From: Chitinophagaceae bacterium
GTDB lineage: Bacteria; Bacteroidota; Bacteroidia; Chitinophagales; Chitinophagaceae
Length of the DNA: 64,000 bases
Direction of reading: 5' to 3'
Assembly (NCBI GenBank): GCA_014879565.1
Contig: JACSRW010000032.1
Coordinates: 1 to 64,000, forward strand
Shown here: in pieces, positions 36,771-45,425 of the stretch
Numbering within the stretch: position 1 is the first letter of the stretch
Layout: the number at the start of each line of letters is the position of its first letter
The notes under the pieces: generated by a model
Database searches by the model: none
The model's input: the letters and a program-made list of their open reading frames with translations, nothing else
Told to the model about the DNA's origin: nothing
Translations under genes and position numbers: made by a program

Positions 36771-36854
36771 TTGAGGTGTTGAGAGGTTGAGGAGTTGAGA
36801 GGTTGTGGGGTTGAGAGGTTGAGGGGTTGAGGAGTTGAGAGGTTGAGGGGTTGC
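36771..36854. repeat. GTTGAGG/GTTGAGAG minisatellite
   Basis: About 84 bp are built of imperfect tandem 7-8 bp units (GTTGAGG, GTTGAGAG, GGGTTGAG) in a higher-order pattern of about 15 bp. It lies between two convergent terminators and is not coding. Confidence 0.85.
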
Positions 36855-36878
36855 CTACCGGCTTATCTTTTTTGGCAT

Positions 36879-36907
36879 AAAAAAACTGCCTTCCGGAGAA
36901 GGCAGTT
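36879..36907 (-). terminator. Rho-independent terminator for the minus-strand T9SS cargo gene
   Basis: On the minus strand AACTGCCTTC pairs with GAAGGCAGTT around TCCG, followed by seven T. It lies 27 bp beyond the stop of the gene ending at 36934. Confidence 0.88.
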
Positions 36908-36933
36908 CACTATAAAAGGGTTCTTCAGTTAAA

Positions 36934-38622
36934 TTATTGCTTAACGATCTTCTGGGTTTCCAGGATACGGCCTTCTTTATAAATCACCAGTTGATACATT
37001 CCGGGTGCCATCCGGCTCATATTGATTTCATGATAACCTGGTTGCAGTTGCATGGATTTGATACTGCGGCCGGCCAGGTCAGTCAGGATCACGCGAATAT
37101 CATCGGCCTGTACCTGCAGTTGCAAACGGTCTCTTACCGGGTTCGGGAGGGCAGTTACCGATACCAGGCCGGCTTTGCCGAATTTCACGAGTCGTACGGC
37201 GGAGATAGCGGATTTGCCATCTACATCCGACTGGCGGATCCGGTAATAATTACTCTTCTGCAGATCCGGCAGGTTATGTGTAAAGCTGTATTTGCTGAGG
37301 CTGTTGCTGTTGCCGGCTGCGTTAACCGTACCCAGGGGCAGGTAATCGCGGCCATTGGAAGAATACTCAATCGTAAAATGCGTAACATTGGTTTCCTGCA
37401 GGGTCTCCCAGTTCAGCACAACCTGATTATTGCGGGCTAAAGCAATGAAGCTGCCCCAGACGGCGGGAAGAGGGAAAGATGCATTTTTTGTTACTTCCAC
37501 AGCTGTAGCACCAATGGGAGTTACAAGTGAATAATTAGATCCGGAAACAAAAGTGGGAGTTCCGGAAAATGTGCCAGTAGTAGTCAGCACGGTATAGTTC
37601 TGTAAAGGTGCAGGAGGGGCAACAGAGAAATCCTGAATATTAATGGTTACACCTGTTAAGTTCACGTTAGCGGTAAAACGTAATTGATCATGCCCGGTTC
37701 CGACTCCTGAACCGTCAACAACTTCAGCCTGAATGGTTGTTGGCTGCCCTTGTACAAGATTGGAAGATACAGTCAGGATGCCAGGTGAGTTTCCCGGAGC
37801 GATTATGCCTGAATTTGAAGGGGGAGCATCACATTGAAATGTGCCAATACCTTTTATTGTACCATTATTTGTAAAAATTACTGTGGCATAAATTTCCATA
37901 AGGAAGGTGGTTGTTTTATTTATTATGCCGTTATTAATAAATGTAGCAGTGCCTCCCCCATTTACAGCAATTCCACGATTATTGCTTTGGAATTGTTCAT
38001 TAATGGTTCCATTATTAATTAAACTAGCACCATTAACAATACCAATGCCGCCTGCTGTACTTCCAGTTTGCCAGTTCATTGTCCCATTGATAGTAAGTGT
38101 CGTGTTTAAGAGTTTTGCAAAATTCTCACTCAGGTTTAACGTACCGGCACCGCCGATTGTAGTAGCCACATTCATTGTACCATTCCTCCAGTTCATCGTG
38201 CCGTTTACCTGTACGGAGGGCGCTGCTCCGGCAGCTGCCAGGGTATTTGCTACAGTTACAGAACCTAAATTATAGGTGCCATTTACAAGAAGGTCGGTTC
38301 CGGTGCCATCGTTTACAGTCAGGTTGGCGCCGGACTGATTATTTGTTAATGTACCGCCCGCGTCAACGGTAACCTGGTCAATCGTAACAGAAGCTGTAAC
38401 AGTTACTGTATGTCCGTTTTGAATAGTGATAGCCCCATCCAGTGAGGAGGGAGTACTGGGGGCGGGAGTTACCCATATAGCACCGTCATAACGTTCCCAG
38501 GTAGCTGTATTGTTCCAGTTACCGGTAGCGACAGAACGGAAGTCTCCAAGTGATTGTCCCCATAAGGCCGTGGGGAAAAGGAGTAAACACAGGGCTTTAA
38601 TGATCGTAGATGTCTGATTCAT
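36934..38622 (-). CDS. Secreted beta-helix-like protein with T9SS sorting domain
   Basis: The 562-residue protein has a signal peptide ending near ALWGQ. An early GNWNNTATWERYDGAIW segment and ITIQNGHTVTV are typical of T9SS cargo with G8-like or autotransporter-like repeats. Repeated short strands rich in Asn/Gly/Thr (INNGTINE, FTNNGTIKGIG) follow to about residue 340. An Fn3-like module (VVLNWETLQETNVTHFTIEYS) and the sorting domain (ALPNPVRDRLQLQV, APGMYQLVIY) end the protein. The function is unknown; it is probably displayed on or released from the cell surface. The middle third is more AT-rich than the ends. Confidence 0.82.
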   Translation of the reverse strand: MNQTSTIIKALCLLLFPTALWGQSLGDFRSVATGNWNNTATWERYDGAIWVTPAPSTPSSLDGAITIQNGHTVTVTASVTIDQVTVDAGGTLTNNQSGANLTVNDGTGTDLLVNGTYNLGSVTVANTLAAAGAAPSVQVNGTMNWRNGTMNVATTIGGAGTLNLSENFAKLLNTTLTINGTMNWQTGSTAGGIGIVNGASLINNGTINEQFQSNNRGIAVNGGGTATFINNGIINKTTTFLMEIYATVIFTNNGTIKGIGTFQCDAPPSNSGIIAPGNSPGILTVSSNLVQGQPTTIQAEVVDGSGVGTGHDQLRFTANVNLTGVTINIQDFSVAPPAPLQNYTVLTTTGTFSGTPTFVSGSNYSLVTPIGATAVEVTKNASFPLPAVWGSFIALARNNQVVLNWETLQETNVTHFTIEYSSNGRDYLPLGTVNAAGNSNSLSKYSFTHNLPDLQKSNYYRIRQSDVDGKSAISAVRLVKFGKAGLVSVTALPNPVRDRLQLQVQADDIRVILTDLAGRSIKSMQLQPGYHEINMSRMAPGMYQLVIYKEGRILETQKIVKQ

Positions 38623-38844
38623 ATAACACGGTTTAATTTTTACGAATAAGGTGCCCGCTGTAAAAACAACAGATTACCGGAGTTAACTAAGGCCCGGTCA
38701 GCTTTCAGACTCTTCGAAAGGATATGGGGAAATCAGGGGTGGTCGTATCAGCAGTAAATCTAATAAATAATACAGTATCCGGAAGGCAAACCGGTTTATT
38801 TTTTTATCAACCATATAAATTATGGCAAATCAGCCATCTAGGCG

Positions 38845-39441
38845 TCAGTTCCGGAAGGGTTTCCAGTGCGGGTTTTTAGCCAGTTTCAGCATGGGTAAAT
38901 CCCCTTTGGTATCGCCGTAGGCATGTACAATTTCTGTCTCCCCGGCGGGGTATATTTCCCCGACCCGTCTTACTTTTTCCAGCCCATGACAGTTCCGGCC
39001 CTCAATCCGGCCGGTAATCGTTCCTCCGTTTTGCTGCAGCCGGGTGCCGATCAGGCTGATGCCGGTGGCGGAAGTCCAGCCTGCCAGCCAGTTTTCGGGA
39101 GAAGCCGAAACCAGCACCACTTCAATACCCTCCTTTTGCAACTCCCGGATCTCTTGCAGCGCGGCTGGTCTGACGATATCAGGAATATAATTCTGCGCAA
39201 AATCCCGGCACCAGGCATCAAATTTTTCCAGCGGGGTGCCGGCAAAATAAAACCGTAAGACCCATTCCTTCGCCCGGTGGTTGCTGACAAGTTTTGCCTT
39301 GAGGGCTATCAGCAGGGGCGACAACAGCAAAAATCCCAGGTAAAAGGAAACAGCCCCCCTGGTAAAACGGATAAAGGCAAGGAGGCTGTCTTCTCTGGTG
39401 ATCGTGCCGTCAAAATCAAAAAGGGCTATCTTTTTTTTCAC
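38845..39441 (-). CDS. HAD-IB phosphatase, probable member of the arabinose-lipid pathway
   Basis: The 198-residue protein has HAD motif I FDFDGTITRED, motif II VSASP and the C-terminal acidic motif GDTKGDLPML, as in phosphoserine-phosphatase/CicA-type HAD-IB enzymes. Its start overlaps the stop of the DprE2-like gene by 4 bp, so it is translationally coupled to a pathway whose second step removes the 5-phosphate from polyprenyl-phosphoryl-5-phosphoribose. It is therefore a good candidate for that step; this is inference from position. Another small phosphate ester could be the real substrate. Confidence 0.8.
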   Translation of the reverse strand: MKKKIALFDFDGTITREDSLLAFIRFTRGAVSFYLGFLLLSPLLIALKAKLVSNHRAKEWVLRFYFAGTPLEKFDAWCRDFAQNYIPDIVRPAALQEIRELQKEGIEVVLVSASPENWLAGWTSATGISLIGTRLQQNGGTITGRIEGRNCHGLEKVRRVGEIYPAGETEIVHAYGDTKGDLPMLKLAKNPHWKPFRN

Positions 39442-40181
39442 AGCTTTTTCTTTTTAAAGATCCCCTCGGGTATCATCCGGATGATACACATGATCCATTT
39501 CCAGAACCATTTTACATAGAGGATATTTTTTTTCTTTTGAATACCCTTGTACACGGCATCGGCCACGGCGGCCGGCTGTGCCGTCAGCAGACCGGGCAGC
39601 GCAAGGTGGGCGGTCATTTTGGTATACACAAAACCCGGCAGCACGGTCATCACATGTACGCCATGGGGATAAAGACGGTTCCGCAGTCCGGAGAGATACG
39701 CAATAAAACCAGCCTTGGCGCTTCCGTAAATAAAATTGCTCTGGCGCCCGCGTAAGCCGGCTACCGAACTGATCCCGGCAATGGTACCCTGTCCGGCCTT
39801 TATATATTCCTCCGCCACGGCATTCAGCAGTACTGCCGGACCAAGATAATTGGTTACGATGGTACGCTCGGTTTCCACCCCGTCGCGGAATACTTTTTCA
39901 TTGTCATTCATATAACCCACCACAGAAATGGTAATACCCGGTTTTTCCGGAAGCTGATTCCAGATACCCGCCAGTTTACCGGTCTCAGTAATATCCATTT
40001 CCAGTAAACTGCAGGGAATGTTGTAACGGATTTCCAGGTCGGCTTTCTGGGGTAAAAGGCGGGAACTATTCCGTGCGGCCAGGAGGAGGGGGTGTCCCTC
40101 CCGGGCAAAACGTTCGGCGATGGCCGCTCCGATATCGGAGCCGGCCCCAATAATTAGTACAGTGGCTTTCATACAATTCAA
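39438..40181 (-). CDS. Short-chain dehydrogenase, DprE2-like
   Basis: The 247-residue SDR has the cofactor motif GAGSDIGAAIAERFA, a serine in AGISSVAG and the catalytic pair in YGSAK. In the known pathway DprE2 reduces the 2-keto intermediate made by DprE1 to polyprenyl-phosphoryl-D-arabinose. It overlaps the DprE1-like gene by 4 bp upstream and the HAD gene by 4 bp downstream. The next Met (40172) is an alternative start. The C-terminus is basic and hydrophobic (KWFWKWIMCIIRM), which may hold it at the membrane. Confidence 0.85.
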   Translation of the reverse strand: MNCMKATVLIIGAGSDIGAAIAERFAREGHPLLLAARNSSRLLPQKADLEIRYNIPCSLLEMDITETGKLAGIWNQLPEKPGITISVVGYMNDNEKVFRDGVETERTIVTNYLGPAVLLNAVAEEYIKAGQGTIAGISSVAGLRGRQSNFIYGSAKAGFIAYLSGLRNRLYPHGVHVMTVLPGFVYTKMTAHLALPGLLTAQPAAVADAVYKGIQKKKNILYVKWFWKWIMCIIRMIPEGIFKKKKL

Positions 40182-41512
40182 TTGCTGGTGAGGTGGAGCC
40201 TGTCGGACTGCAGGGAACGGAAACGGTATCCCGGGTTGTATTTGTTAACGACCGACCGGAATTCATCCAGGCGTTCATAACTTTTTTCCAGGACTGAGGG
40301 TTTCATACGCGCATCTTTCGACATGTATAAACGGCCTCCGTAAGCCAGGACCAGTTCGTCCAGTTCATCCAGGAAGGGCATCAGACCGTCCCGGACCGGG
40401 ATGTCCAGGGCCAGCGTATAACCTTCCCGGGGGAAAGAGATGAGGTCGTCCTGGTGACCGAATACTTTCAGCACCGCCAGGAAGGAGCCGATTCCCTTAT
40501 CGCTGATCCGGTGGAGGATCTTAATCAGGCCATCCTTGCTGGCCAGCGGTATAACAAACTGGTACTGGATAAATCCTTTTTTGCCGTAACCCCGGTTCCA
40601 GAGATGAACGGCATCAAGGGGGTAAAAGAAAGGTTCGTAAGGAATCACATTATTGATTTCCTTTTTCAGGTTTTTGTGGTAAAACAGAAAATTAAACGCT
40701 TTTACCGTGAGTTTATTCAAAACGAATGAAGGCAGGTTAAACGGGAAGGTGATCTGTTTCCGTTTGGGCAGCTCCAGGGGTTTATTCTTTTTGGAAGCAG
40801 GCAGATCCGCCAGGGTAGCATGTTCGCCCAGCATCAGGATACTGCGGCCGAAACCCTTGCCTTTTTTCAGGCAGTCTATCCATGCCACCGAGTAGGTGTA
40901 GTGTTTATTCTCTTCAAAAAGCCGGATTATCTCCGTGAGATTTTCCGCCTTCAGCTGTTTTTGTTTAATATAGGCGGTTTCAATTTTTTTAAGCCGGAAT
41001 TTCACGCGGCTGATCACCCCGGTAAGCCCCATGCCACCGCAGGTGGCCCAGAAAAGATCGCTGTTATTATCGGGTGAACAGGTAAACAGTTCCCCGTTGT
41101 GGGTAACCACATCCATATCCACTACCTGGGCAGAAAAAGAGCCGTCCACATGGTGATTTTTTCCGTGCACATCACTGGCTACCGCGCCGCCCACGGTAAT
41201 AAACTTGGTGCCGGGAGTTACCGGCAGAAACCATCCTTTGGGTACGATGATATCCAGGATCCGGTCGAGAGTCATACCCGACTGGCACTCAAAAATGCCT
41301 TTTTCGGTATCAAAATAAAGCGCCCGGTTATAGGGCAGGGTACAAAGTGTTTTGGGAGCCAGCGAGGCGTCACCGTAGCAGCGTCCGTAGCCCCTGGCGA
41401 TAAACGAGTCATTGTTTTTAACATAGTCCCGGAGTTCGTCCAGGAGGGTGACCGTCGTTTCATCGCTTTCGATCCGGGGATAGTTTCCCCAGTTGGCTAT
41501 TTGCTTTTTCAT
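40178..41512 (-). CDS. FAD-dependent oxidoreductase, DprE1-like
   Basis: The 444-residue protein has an FAD-binding-4 domain with FIARGYGRCYGDAS, the PVTPGTKFITVGG and GGAVASDVHGKNHH motifs, and a C-terminal substrate domain with FLAVLKVFG and GGRLYMSKDAR. These match decaprenylphosphoryl-beta-D-ribose 2-oxidase. By eye, the position of mycobacterial Cys387 falls in YTLALDIP and is Ala here; the lysine of the following KD motif is kept. It would oxidise the ribose 2-hydroxyl of the lipid-linked sugar. It overlaps the UbiA-type gene by 4 bp. Confidence 0.88.
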   Translation of the reverse strand: MKKQIANWGNYPRIESDETTVTLLDELRDYVKNNDSFIARGYGRCYGDASLAPKTLCTLPYNRALYFDTEKGIFECQSGMTLDRILDIIVPKGWFLPVTPGTKFITVGGAVASDVHGKNHHVDGSFSAQVVDMDVVTHNGELFTCSPDNNSDLFWATCGGMGLTGVISRVKFRLKKIETAYIKQKQLKAENLTEIIRLFEENKHYTYSVAWIDCLKKGKGFGRSILMLGEHATLADLPASKKNKPLELPKRKQITFPFNLPSFVLNKLTVKAFNFLFYHKNLKKEINNVIPYEPFFYPLDAVHLWNRGYGKKGFIQYQFVIPLASKDGLIKILHRISDKGIGSFLAVLKVFGHQDDLISFPREGYTLALDIPVRDGLMPFLDELDELVLAYGGRLYMSKDARMKPSVLEKSYERLDEFRSVVNKYNPGYRFRSLQSDRLHLTSN

Positions 41513-42399
41513 GTAAAAAGGGTTAAGTCTTTCAGGTACAGAATACCGGCGAAACTCGCGATCCAGAGCAGGAGAGTGATTTTGATGAAATGATCCCTGT
41601 AGAGGATTTTGGTAGGGGAGCCGGAATCCTGCATTACAAAAATAATCTGTAAGTAACGCATGATACCCGCAATCACAAAAAGACAGGTATAATAGAGCCG
41701 GTGGGTGCCCAGTCTTTCAATGGTGGCCGGCGACATGGTGTACATAAAATAGGCAACAATGATCACGGCGCATACCAGCGCCAGTAACACATTCAGGTAT
41801 TCCAGGTTATAGCCTTTCACGGCCTTGCGCATTTCGGTGCCAGACTGGATTTTCAGCAACACATCATCTCTTCGTTTGCCAATCGCCATAAACAGCGCCA
41901 GCAGGAAGACCATGATCACAATCCATTCAGACAAAGGGGTGAAACTGATTACCGAGCCGGCCTTGATCCGCAGGATAAATCCGGCTGCAAGAATCAGTAT
42001 ATCCAGTACCGGTATGGTTTTTAACCCGAATGAATAACCGAGATTCAGCAGGAAATAAATACCCAGTACAAAGAGAAATTTGTCGCGGATAAACCAGGCA
42101 ATACCCAGTCCCCCGATCAGCAGGAGCAGGAAGAGTCCAATGGCAACAGTGCCGGAAAGGGCGCCTCGGGCAAGCGGCCTGTTTTTTTTCACCGGATGTT
42201 TCCGGTCATCTTCCCGGTCACGGTAGTCATTAATAATATAAATGCTGCTGGCTACCAGCGAAAAAGCGACAAATCCCAGTGCCAGGGACGCAATTTTATC
42301 GGTATCGGCTATTTCACCGGCGAAGAAAACCGGGAGGAACAAAAAAAGATTTTTTGCCCAGTCTTTGGGACGAATTAACTGTAGGATGGCTTTTACCAT
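41509..42399 (-). CDS. UbiA-family polyprenyl-phosphate phosphoribosyltransferase-like protein
   Basis: The 296-residue protein has about eight to nine membrane segments. RPKDWAKNLFLFLP, the Asp-rich NDYRDREDD with KNRPLARG and the second motif GLKTIPVLDILIL-AGFILR match decaprenyl-phosphate phosphoribosyltransferase (Rv3806c-like) better than ubiquinone-pathway UbiA. It would join polyprenyl phosphate to phosphoribosyl pyrophosphate, the committed step toward lipid-linked D-arabinose. It is the first gene of the four-gene overlapping operon and is divergent from the membrane protein at 42489. Confidence 0.88.
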   Translation of the reverse strand: MVKAILQLIRPKDWAKNLFLFLPVFFAGEIADTDKIASLALGFVAFSLVASSIYIINDYRDREDDRKHPVKKNRPLARGALSGTVAIGLFLLLLIGGLGIAWFIRDKFLFVLGIYFLLNLGYSFGLKTIPVLDILILAAGFILRIKAGSVISFTPLSEWIVIMVFLLALFMAIGKRRDDVLLKIQSGTEMRKAVKGYNLEYLNVLLALVCAVIIVAYFMYTMSPATIERLGTHRLYYTCLFVIAGIMRYLQIIFVMQDSGSPTKILYRDHFIKITLLLWIASFAGILYLKDLTLFT

Positions 42400-42488
42400 A
42401 ACGTGGGTGTAAAATAGGCACTAATCAGCAGAAATTCCAGTGTTTTTATAGGCTTTTTTGTTATGTTTACCCCTTATAAAAAACGAAG

Positions 42489-44126
42489 ATGAACCGATCC
42501 GGCCAGTCCTTCCGCTTCCCTTTTTCGTTGATGGAGCTCTTAGTTATTGTATTACTGGCAATTGTGCCATTATTTGTTCAGTTTCCCTACCGGGTGAATA
42601 TTTTTCTTTCCTGGGAGGGGGCCTATCGTATCAGTGAAGGGCAGCTCCCTTTCCGGGACTTCGGAACCCCGCTGGGTGGAATGTACTGGGTAATACCCGG
42701 TCTTTTCTTTAAACTCTTCGGCACGCAACTGATCACGCTGGTAAAAGCCCAGGTATTTATCAATATTGTTTCCGGTCTCGCTTTCCGTTCCATCTTAAAA
42801 TCATTTGGCCTGGCGGATGGTCTGCGGTTTGTGTCTGTACTGCTTTATGCAGTTTCTTTTTCCTTTTTTAATTTCTGGCCCTGGTATAACCACACCGTAA
42901 TTGTGTATGAGTTTGCAGGTCTGGCCTTTCTCTGCAACGCGCTGATGGCCGGTAGCGGTTCCCGGTTTTTTTATCTCAAACTGACTGCAGCCGCCTTTTT
43001 TACGGTTTGTTCTTTTCTCACTAAACAGGACGCAGGGGGTATGGCAGTGGCCATTTCCCTGGCGCTGACAGGCTGGAGTCTGATCAGCGGACGGGAATGG
43101 AAACCGGTTTTGTTCTGGCTGCTTTCTTTCTCGGTGATTTTATTTTTGTTCATTGCGCCCTTCCTGGGCAGCGGGTTCGGATACTGGTTCAATCACGGAC
43201 AGGCTCCGCATTCCGCCCGTATTTCTCCGGGAGAAATCATCATGGACCTGCTCAGTGGTTCGCAGTGGATTAAATTCTATGCCCTGCTGATCCTGCTGTT
43301 GCTTTTCGTTCGGTTTGCGTCCTTCAAAGCCTTGTGGAATGACCGGAAAGAAATGCTGTTCCTGTTGCTTACCACGGGAATTCTTACGGAAGCCGCCGTA
43401 TTCCAGGTGACCAGTTATACTCCGCCTGACAATAATATTTTCTTCCATGCTTTCGCGATTGCCTATATCCTGTATCAGTTTACCGCGCTGGCGCCTTCCC
43501 TGTTGAACCGGAAGCTGGTGCCGTTTGTATTATCAGCAGCGGTCTTATTCTGGTGGAGCGGGGTGTTTTCCAAATATATTCTCCGGTTTATACCCGGGCA
43601 GGAATCCGCTGTTGCCACACTTTCTCCCACGGGAGAAAACCTGGTAAACCGGAAAACCTATATGCTGACCCCGCCCGACAGTTCAGAATCGGAAATGCGG
43701 CAATGGGTGAGCTGCGGATTAAAGGCATTTGACAAAATTTCAATGCCCCCCTCCACAGCGGAGGGAATCCGCCGGCTGATGGCTTCTGACCTGGTGAAAA
43801 GCGGCCGGGATTTGCGGGTGCTGAATATGAGTGAACTGACCCCGCTGGCGGTGGAAATGCCCTACCGGACCGAGACCGGAGCGCATTACCCCCTGTGGAA
43901 TCATCTCGGGGTAGGTATGTTTAATAAACAGGCGGAACTATTTGAGGGCAGAATTGCAAAAAAAGACTACGACCTGGTTTTATTTGAATATATACCCAGC
44001 CTGAATAATTTTTTCCCGTTCCGGGTACGGGACTCCTTGAAAATTCATTACCGTCTGGCCGATCAGTTTGCGGCGCCCAGGCGGGGCGATACCAAGGGAA
44101 CAATTGAAGTGTATGTCAGGCCCTGA
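42489..44126 (+). CDS. Multi-pass membrane protein, possible GT-C glycosyltransferase
   Basis: The 545-residue protein has about 10-11 hydrophobic segments and a soluble C-terminal domain (about 395-545). An early periplasmic loop with an acidic residue followed by YRISEGQLPFRDFGTPLG resembles the first loop of GT39/ArnT-like enzymes, which use polyprenyl-phosphate sugars as donors. Divergence from the arabinose-lipid operon by 89 bp suggests it could use that lipid sugar. A TATGTTTA (42462-42469) upstream resembles a -7 box. Family identity is tentative. Confidence 0.65.
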   Translation: MNRSGQSFRFPFSLMELLVIVLLAIVPLFVQFPYRVNIFLSWEGAYRISEGQLPFRDFGTPLGGMYWVIPGLFFKLFGTQLITLVKAQVFINIVSGLAFRSILKSFGLADGLRFVSVLLYAVSFSFFNFWPWYNHTVIVYEFAGLAFLCNALMAGSGSRFFYLKLTAAAFFTVCSFLTKQDAGGMAVAISLALTGWSLISGREWKPVLFWLLSFSVILFLFIAPFLGSGFGYWFNHGQAPHSARISPGEIIMDLLSGSQWIKFYALLILLLLFVRFASFKALWNDRKEMLFLLLTTGILTEAAVFQVTSYTPPDNNIFFHAFAIAYILYQFTALAPSLLNRKLVPFVLSAAVLFWWSGVFSKYILRFIPGQESAVATLSPTGENLVNRKTYMLTPPDSSESEMRQWVSCGLKAFDKISMPPSTAEGIRRLMASDLVKSGRDLRVLNMSELTPLAVEMPYRTETGAHYPLWNHLGVGMFNKQAELFEGRIAKKDYDLVLFEYIPSLNNFFPFRVRDSLKIHYRLADQFAAPRRGDTKGTIEVYVRP

Positions 44127-44149
44127 TTGTAAAAAATTAAGAATATAAT

Positions 44150-44311
44150 ATGGGTGTAATGAAACAAATGGCTGAATACCTCTGGCTCCGGAAAAAAGAT
44201 CCGGACCGGCCCAAAGACAGCTGGGTACGGTATATGCATGGCATCAACCGGATCAGCCTGCTGCTCTTTCTGCTTTGTCTGCTGATTCTGGCCTGGAAAT
44301 TACTGCGCTGA
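44150..44311 (+). CDS. Small single-pass membrane protein (DUF6728-like)
   Basis: The 53-residue protein has a polar N-terminus with EYLWLRKKDPDRP, a central RYMHGINRIS motif and a hydrophobic C-terminal segment ending in Lys/Arg. The KKDPxRP and MHGINRIS motifs recall a small conserved Bacteroidota membrane family that I remember as DUF6728; this was not checked. It starts 23 bp after the upstream membrane protein. Its last 12 bp overlap the end of lpxB on the other strand. Function unknown. Confidence 0.75.
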   Translation: MGVMKQMAEYLWLRKKDPDRPKDSWVRYMHGINRISLLLFLLCLLILAWKLLR

Positions 44312-45412
44312 TACAAACTCCGTAATGATGGCCGCTGCCTTTGCTGATGCATGGCCGCCTGACCGTAACAGTTCCCTTAGCTGGTGGTAATCTTCCTGTA
44401 AAACCTTTTGTCTGTTTTTGTCTTCCAGCAATAAACGGAGTTCGGTGGTTACATTCTCCACTGTAAAAGCATCCTGTATCAGTTCTTTTACTACCAGCCG
44501 GTCCATGATCAGGTTAACCAGCGAAATAAATTTTACTTTAATCACTCTTTTCGCGATCTGGTAAGAGAGGGGAGATCCTTTATAACAAACCAGTTCCGGC
44601 ACTCCCAGTAAGGCCGTTTCCAGGGTCGCGGTCCCGGAAGTGACCAGGGCGGCTTTGGCCTGCAGCAGAAGGGCATAAGTCTGGTTATTTACAGAAGTAA
44701 CAGCGGGGTAGGCCTGCATCAGGCAGTCGTAAAAGGCAGCGTCCGTACCGGGTGCCCGGGCAACGATAAACTGGTATTCAGGAAAATGCCGGCTTGTTTC
44801 CAGCATCACAGGCAGTTTTTTGCTGATTTCCTGTCTGCGGCTGCCCGGTAAAAGCGCGATGATGGGTTTTTGGGAAAAAGGGGGGCTGCTTTCTTTCTGC
44901 CGAATGGCTTCTGTCTCTTCCACCAGGGGGTGGCCAACATAAGAAACCTCCCAGTTCCATTTCGTCCGGAAATAATCCTTTTCAAAAGGCAGAATTACCA
45001 GCATCCGGTCAATGCATTTTTTCATGGAAGGCACCCGGTTTTCCTTCCAGGCCCATACCTGCGGGGAAATATAATAAACCACCCGGATACCTCTTGCTTT
45101 TGCCCATTTAGCGATTCGAAGGTTAAAACCCGGATAGTCAATAAGCACCAGTACATCCGGTTGCCAGGCACTGATATCTTCTTTACAGAAAGCCAGGTTG
45201 CGGAAAATAGTGCGCAGGTTGAGCAGTACTTCAGCAAAGCCCATAAAAGCCAGTTCCCGGTAATGTTTTACCAGTTCCGCACCTTCAGCCTGCATTTTAT
45301 CACCTCCCCAGCAACGGAGTGCTGCCCCGGGATCTTTTTTCCGGATCTCCCTTACCAGATTACTGCCATGGAGGTCGCCGGATGCTTCTCCCGCAATGAG
45401 GTAATACTTCAT
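44300..45412 (-). CDS. lpxB: Lipid-A-disaccharide synthase
   Basis: The 370-residue GT19 enzyme begins YYLIAGEASGDLHG. It carries FMGFAEVL, VLIDYPGFNLRIA, YYISPQVWAWKENR, SYVGHPLVEE and ALLPGSRRQEI, all LpxB hallmarks. It condenses UDP-2,3-diacylglucosamine with lipid X to form the lipid A disaccharide at the inner membrane. Length matches the family. It is followed upstream by a small membrane protein and surE, a common Bacteroidota order. Confidence 0.96.
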   Translation of the reverse strand: MKYYLIAGEASGDLHGSNLVREIRKKDPGAALRCWGGDKMQAEGAELVKHYRELAFMGFAEVLLNLRTIFRNLAFCKEDISAWQPDVLVLIDYPGFNLRIAKWAKARGIRVVYYISPQVWAWKENRVPSMKKCIDRMLVILPFEKDYFRTKWNWEVSYVGHPLVEETEAIRQKESSPPFSQKPIIALLPGSRRQEISKKLPVMLETSRHFPEYQFIVARAPGTDAAFYDCLMQAYPAVTSVNNQTYALLLQAKAALVTSGTATLETALLGVPELVCYKGSPLSYQIAKRVIKVKFISLVNLIMDRLVVKELIQDAFTVENVTTELRLLLEDKNRQKVLQEDYHQLRELLRSGGHASAKAAAIITEFVSAQ

Positions 45413-45425
45413 GCCGGTTATTTGT

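Noticed and set aside
36731-36907. Possible insertion-sequence remnant between the two T9SS genes
   Set aside because: The inverted repeats are two independent terminators and the rest is a simple minisatellite; no transposase fragment or target duplication is visible.
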